Shown here in pieces: positions 62,939-64,000 of a DNA stretch of 64,000 nucleotides. The translations under genes and the position numbers were made by a program. The number at the start of each line of letters is the position of its first letter. Within the stretch, counting starts at the first letter, position 1. The notes below the pieces were generated by a model, which saw nothing but the letters and a program-made list of their open reading frames with translations, had not been told where the DNA came from and ran no database searches. The DNA comes from Leptidea sinapis (lineage: Eukaryota; Arthropoda; Insecta; Lepidoptera; Pieridae): contig NC_066273.1 in the NCBI RefSeq assembly GCF_905404315.1, positions 620,001-684,000 of the forward strand, read 5' to 3'.

Positions 62939-63284
62939 TAATAGCTTTAAGGGTAAATGTATTATCTATAAATAAATTTAAATGTTTCATTAAAAAATGG
63001 CTGTGTCGTAAAACCCACTACTCCACAGCTGAATATCTTAGTGATCGGAAAGCCTGGGACTAGATTGTGATTATTTTATAGCAATAACAATCACAGTTTA
63101 TACAATTTTGTATATTTTCTTAAGAAGAGCGCAAAAAAAGATAGCTGGGAGAGTGTCTTGCGCCGCTTCTTCTCTCTCAGAGCGCCATTTGTTTCCGAAG
63201 CGGTGGTAGTGTTAGAAATGACATAAAAAATTAATACTAATGGAATAAATTTTGAGAAAATAAATGCCTTTTATGCCTATTATG
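62939..63284 (+). repeat. family C, long copy
   Basis: ATAGCTTTAAGGGTAAATGT, AAACCCACTACTCCACAGCT, CAGAGCGCCATTTGTTTCCG and the GAGAAAATAAATGCCTTTTA end. Inverse of 40,709-41,110. Confidence 0.75.
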
Positions 63285-63889
63285 CTACATTTGCAACACA
63301 AAACCCACGCCATGTTTAACTTAATAATATTTCAATCCGATCGAAAGGATAACAATAGTTTTATATTACTCAATAATCCTATAATTCTTGAGTTTAAAAA
63401 AAATGTGGTTAAAATTTATGGTGAATTAAATGATCCTTGGTGCTTTTAAGTTTTTACTTCAGGACCTCAAAGAATTCAGCTGAGCGTTACCGGCCTTCCA
63501 AATAAAAATAAACAGGAAATACGTCAGTGTCCAATTAAATTTAAAAACTTTTAATATCATTTACTTTATTATAAAATTAAAATTTTTATTACATTACAAA
63601 TATGTAAATAATTATAAATTTTTGAAGCTAGCAAGAATTTTTTTCATTAAATATAATAATTCTTACCTGCTAAGCCAAAAGCTAAATTTTAATTACTCAA
63701 GTTACTCAAAATGATTTTTTGTAATATCAACTAACAAAGTTAACTATTTTGTAAAGCACTTACTTAAACTGGTAATGAGTGTCGCTTATCTTTGCATAAT
63801 TTGATGTTAATAACTTCAAAATTAATATTTGTAACTTTTTGTCGCAAATGAAGATTTTTGGGCTGACTTAAGTTTTTTTTTAATTTTTG
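63285..63889. other. no gene seen
   Basis: AT-rich; the frame 63,264-63,449 begins inside family C and has no recognisable motif. Confidence 0.5.
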
Positions 63890-64000
63890 GACTGAGTTAC
63901 TAACTCGAAGTTTTTTGTGGGCGATGAATATGCTTTTGAAACATCCCAAATAATATTCAAAACAAATTTATTACGAAATTCAATAGAATTGTTAAACGTT
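63890..64000 (+). mobile_element. family E LINE, cut by the window edge
   Basis: CGAAGTTTTTTGTGGGCGAT, TGAATATGCTTTTGAAACAT and GAATTGTTAAACGTT follow 2975-3080 closely. The rest should lie beyond the window. Confidence 0.7.

Noticed and set aside
1..64000. CRISPR array, prophage or toxin system
   Set aside because: No regularly spaced short direct repeats, phage genes or toxin-like genes were seen on either strand.

Overview
This window looks like AT-rich nuclear DNA of a moth or butterfly. The basis is the repeat content: RTE, Jockey and CR1-like LINE remains, Lep1-like Helitrons, TA-target MITEs and hAT copies of kinds familiar from Lepidoptera, plus eukaryotic exon-intron structure and two class-standard tRNA genes. 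No bacterial operon, CRISPR array or plasmid feature was seen. The species cannot be named from sequence alone. One well-supported host gene lies at 41.69-52.18 kb on the + strand. Its six coding exons all join in frame with GT-AG borders and give a predicted secreted protein of 343 residues: signal peptide, Cys-bearing N-terminal segment, Pro/Tyr/Gln-rich insert, helical Cys-bearing domain and acidic Tyr-rich tail. The family is not recognised with certainty; an odorant-binding-protein-like fold is a weak suggestion. A TATA box with an ATG-free exon ending in a strong donor at 8.05-8.23 kb may be its distant non-coding first exon. Intact antisense tRNA-Ser(AGA) and tRNA-Thr(CGT) genes lie in introns 1 and 2. 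A lone possible exon of a - strand gene is at 861-993. Most of the rest is transposon sequence. Three large elements stand out. At 10,347-12,743 is a complete DNA transposon with about 422-bp inverted repeats, TA target duplication and an intact 355-residue IS630-Tc1-mariner transposase; a second copy of the repeat it landed in, at 38.1-38.5 kb, shows the empty site. At 19,709-22,226 is a decayed hAT element with a perfect 8-bp target duplication. At about 32,425-37,458 is an almost full-length non-LTR retrotransposon (intact ORF1, broken ORF2) sitting inside an older RTE fragment. A GC-rich, 5'-truncated Jockey copy lies at 60.4-61.9 kb. Short repeat families recur and are labelled here as follows. 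A is a 300-bp retroposon beginning CAGTGGGAGGCTCC and ending in CATAAAA. B is the 3' end of a LINE whose ORF2 tail reads RFSRSFLPR. C is a repeat ending GAGAAAATAAATGCC. D is a 400-bp repeat with three copies, all +. E is a CR1-like LINE 3' end finishing in AATAAAAATATTTGAATTTGA-like sequence. F is another LINE 3' end. H1-H3 are Helitron families with TC and CTAG termini. Z is a non-autonomous element carrying a tRNA-like block. MITE families are described singly. Nested insertions are common and give a relative order of events. No previously undescribed host defence or multi-gene system was found. The best leads are the long-TIR transposon, the secreted gene, the head-to-tail Helitron pairs and the tRNA-like families.
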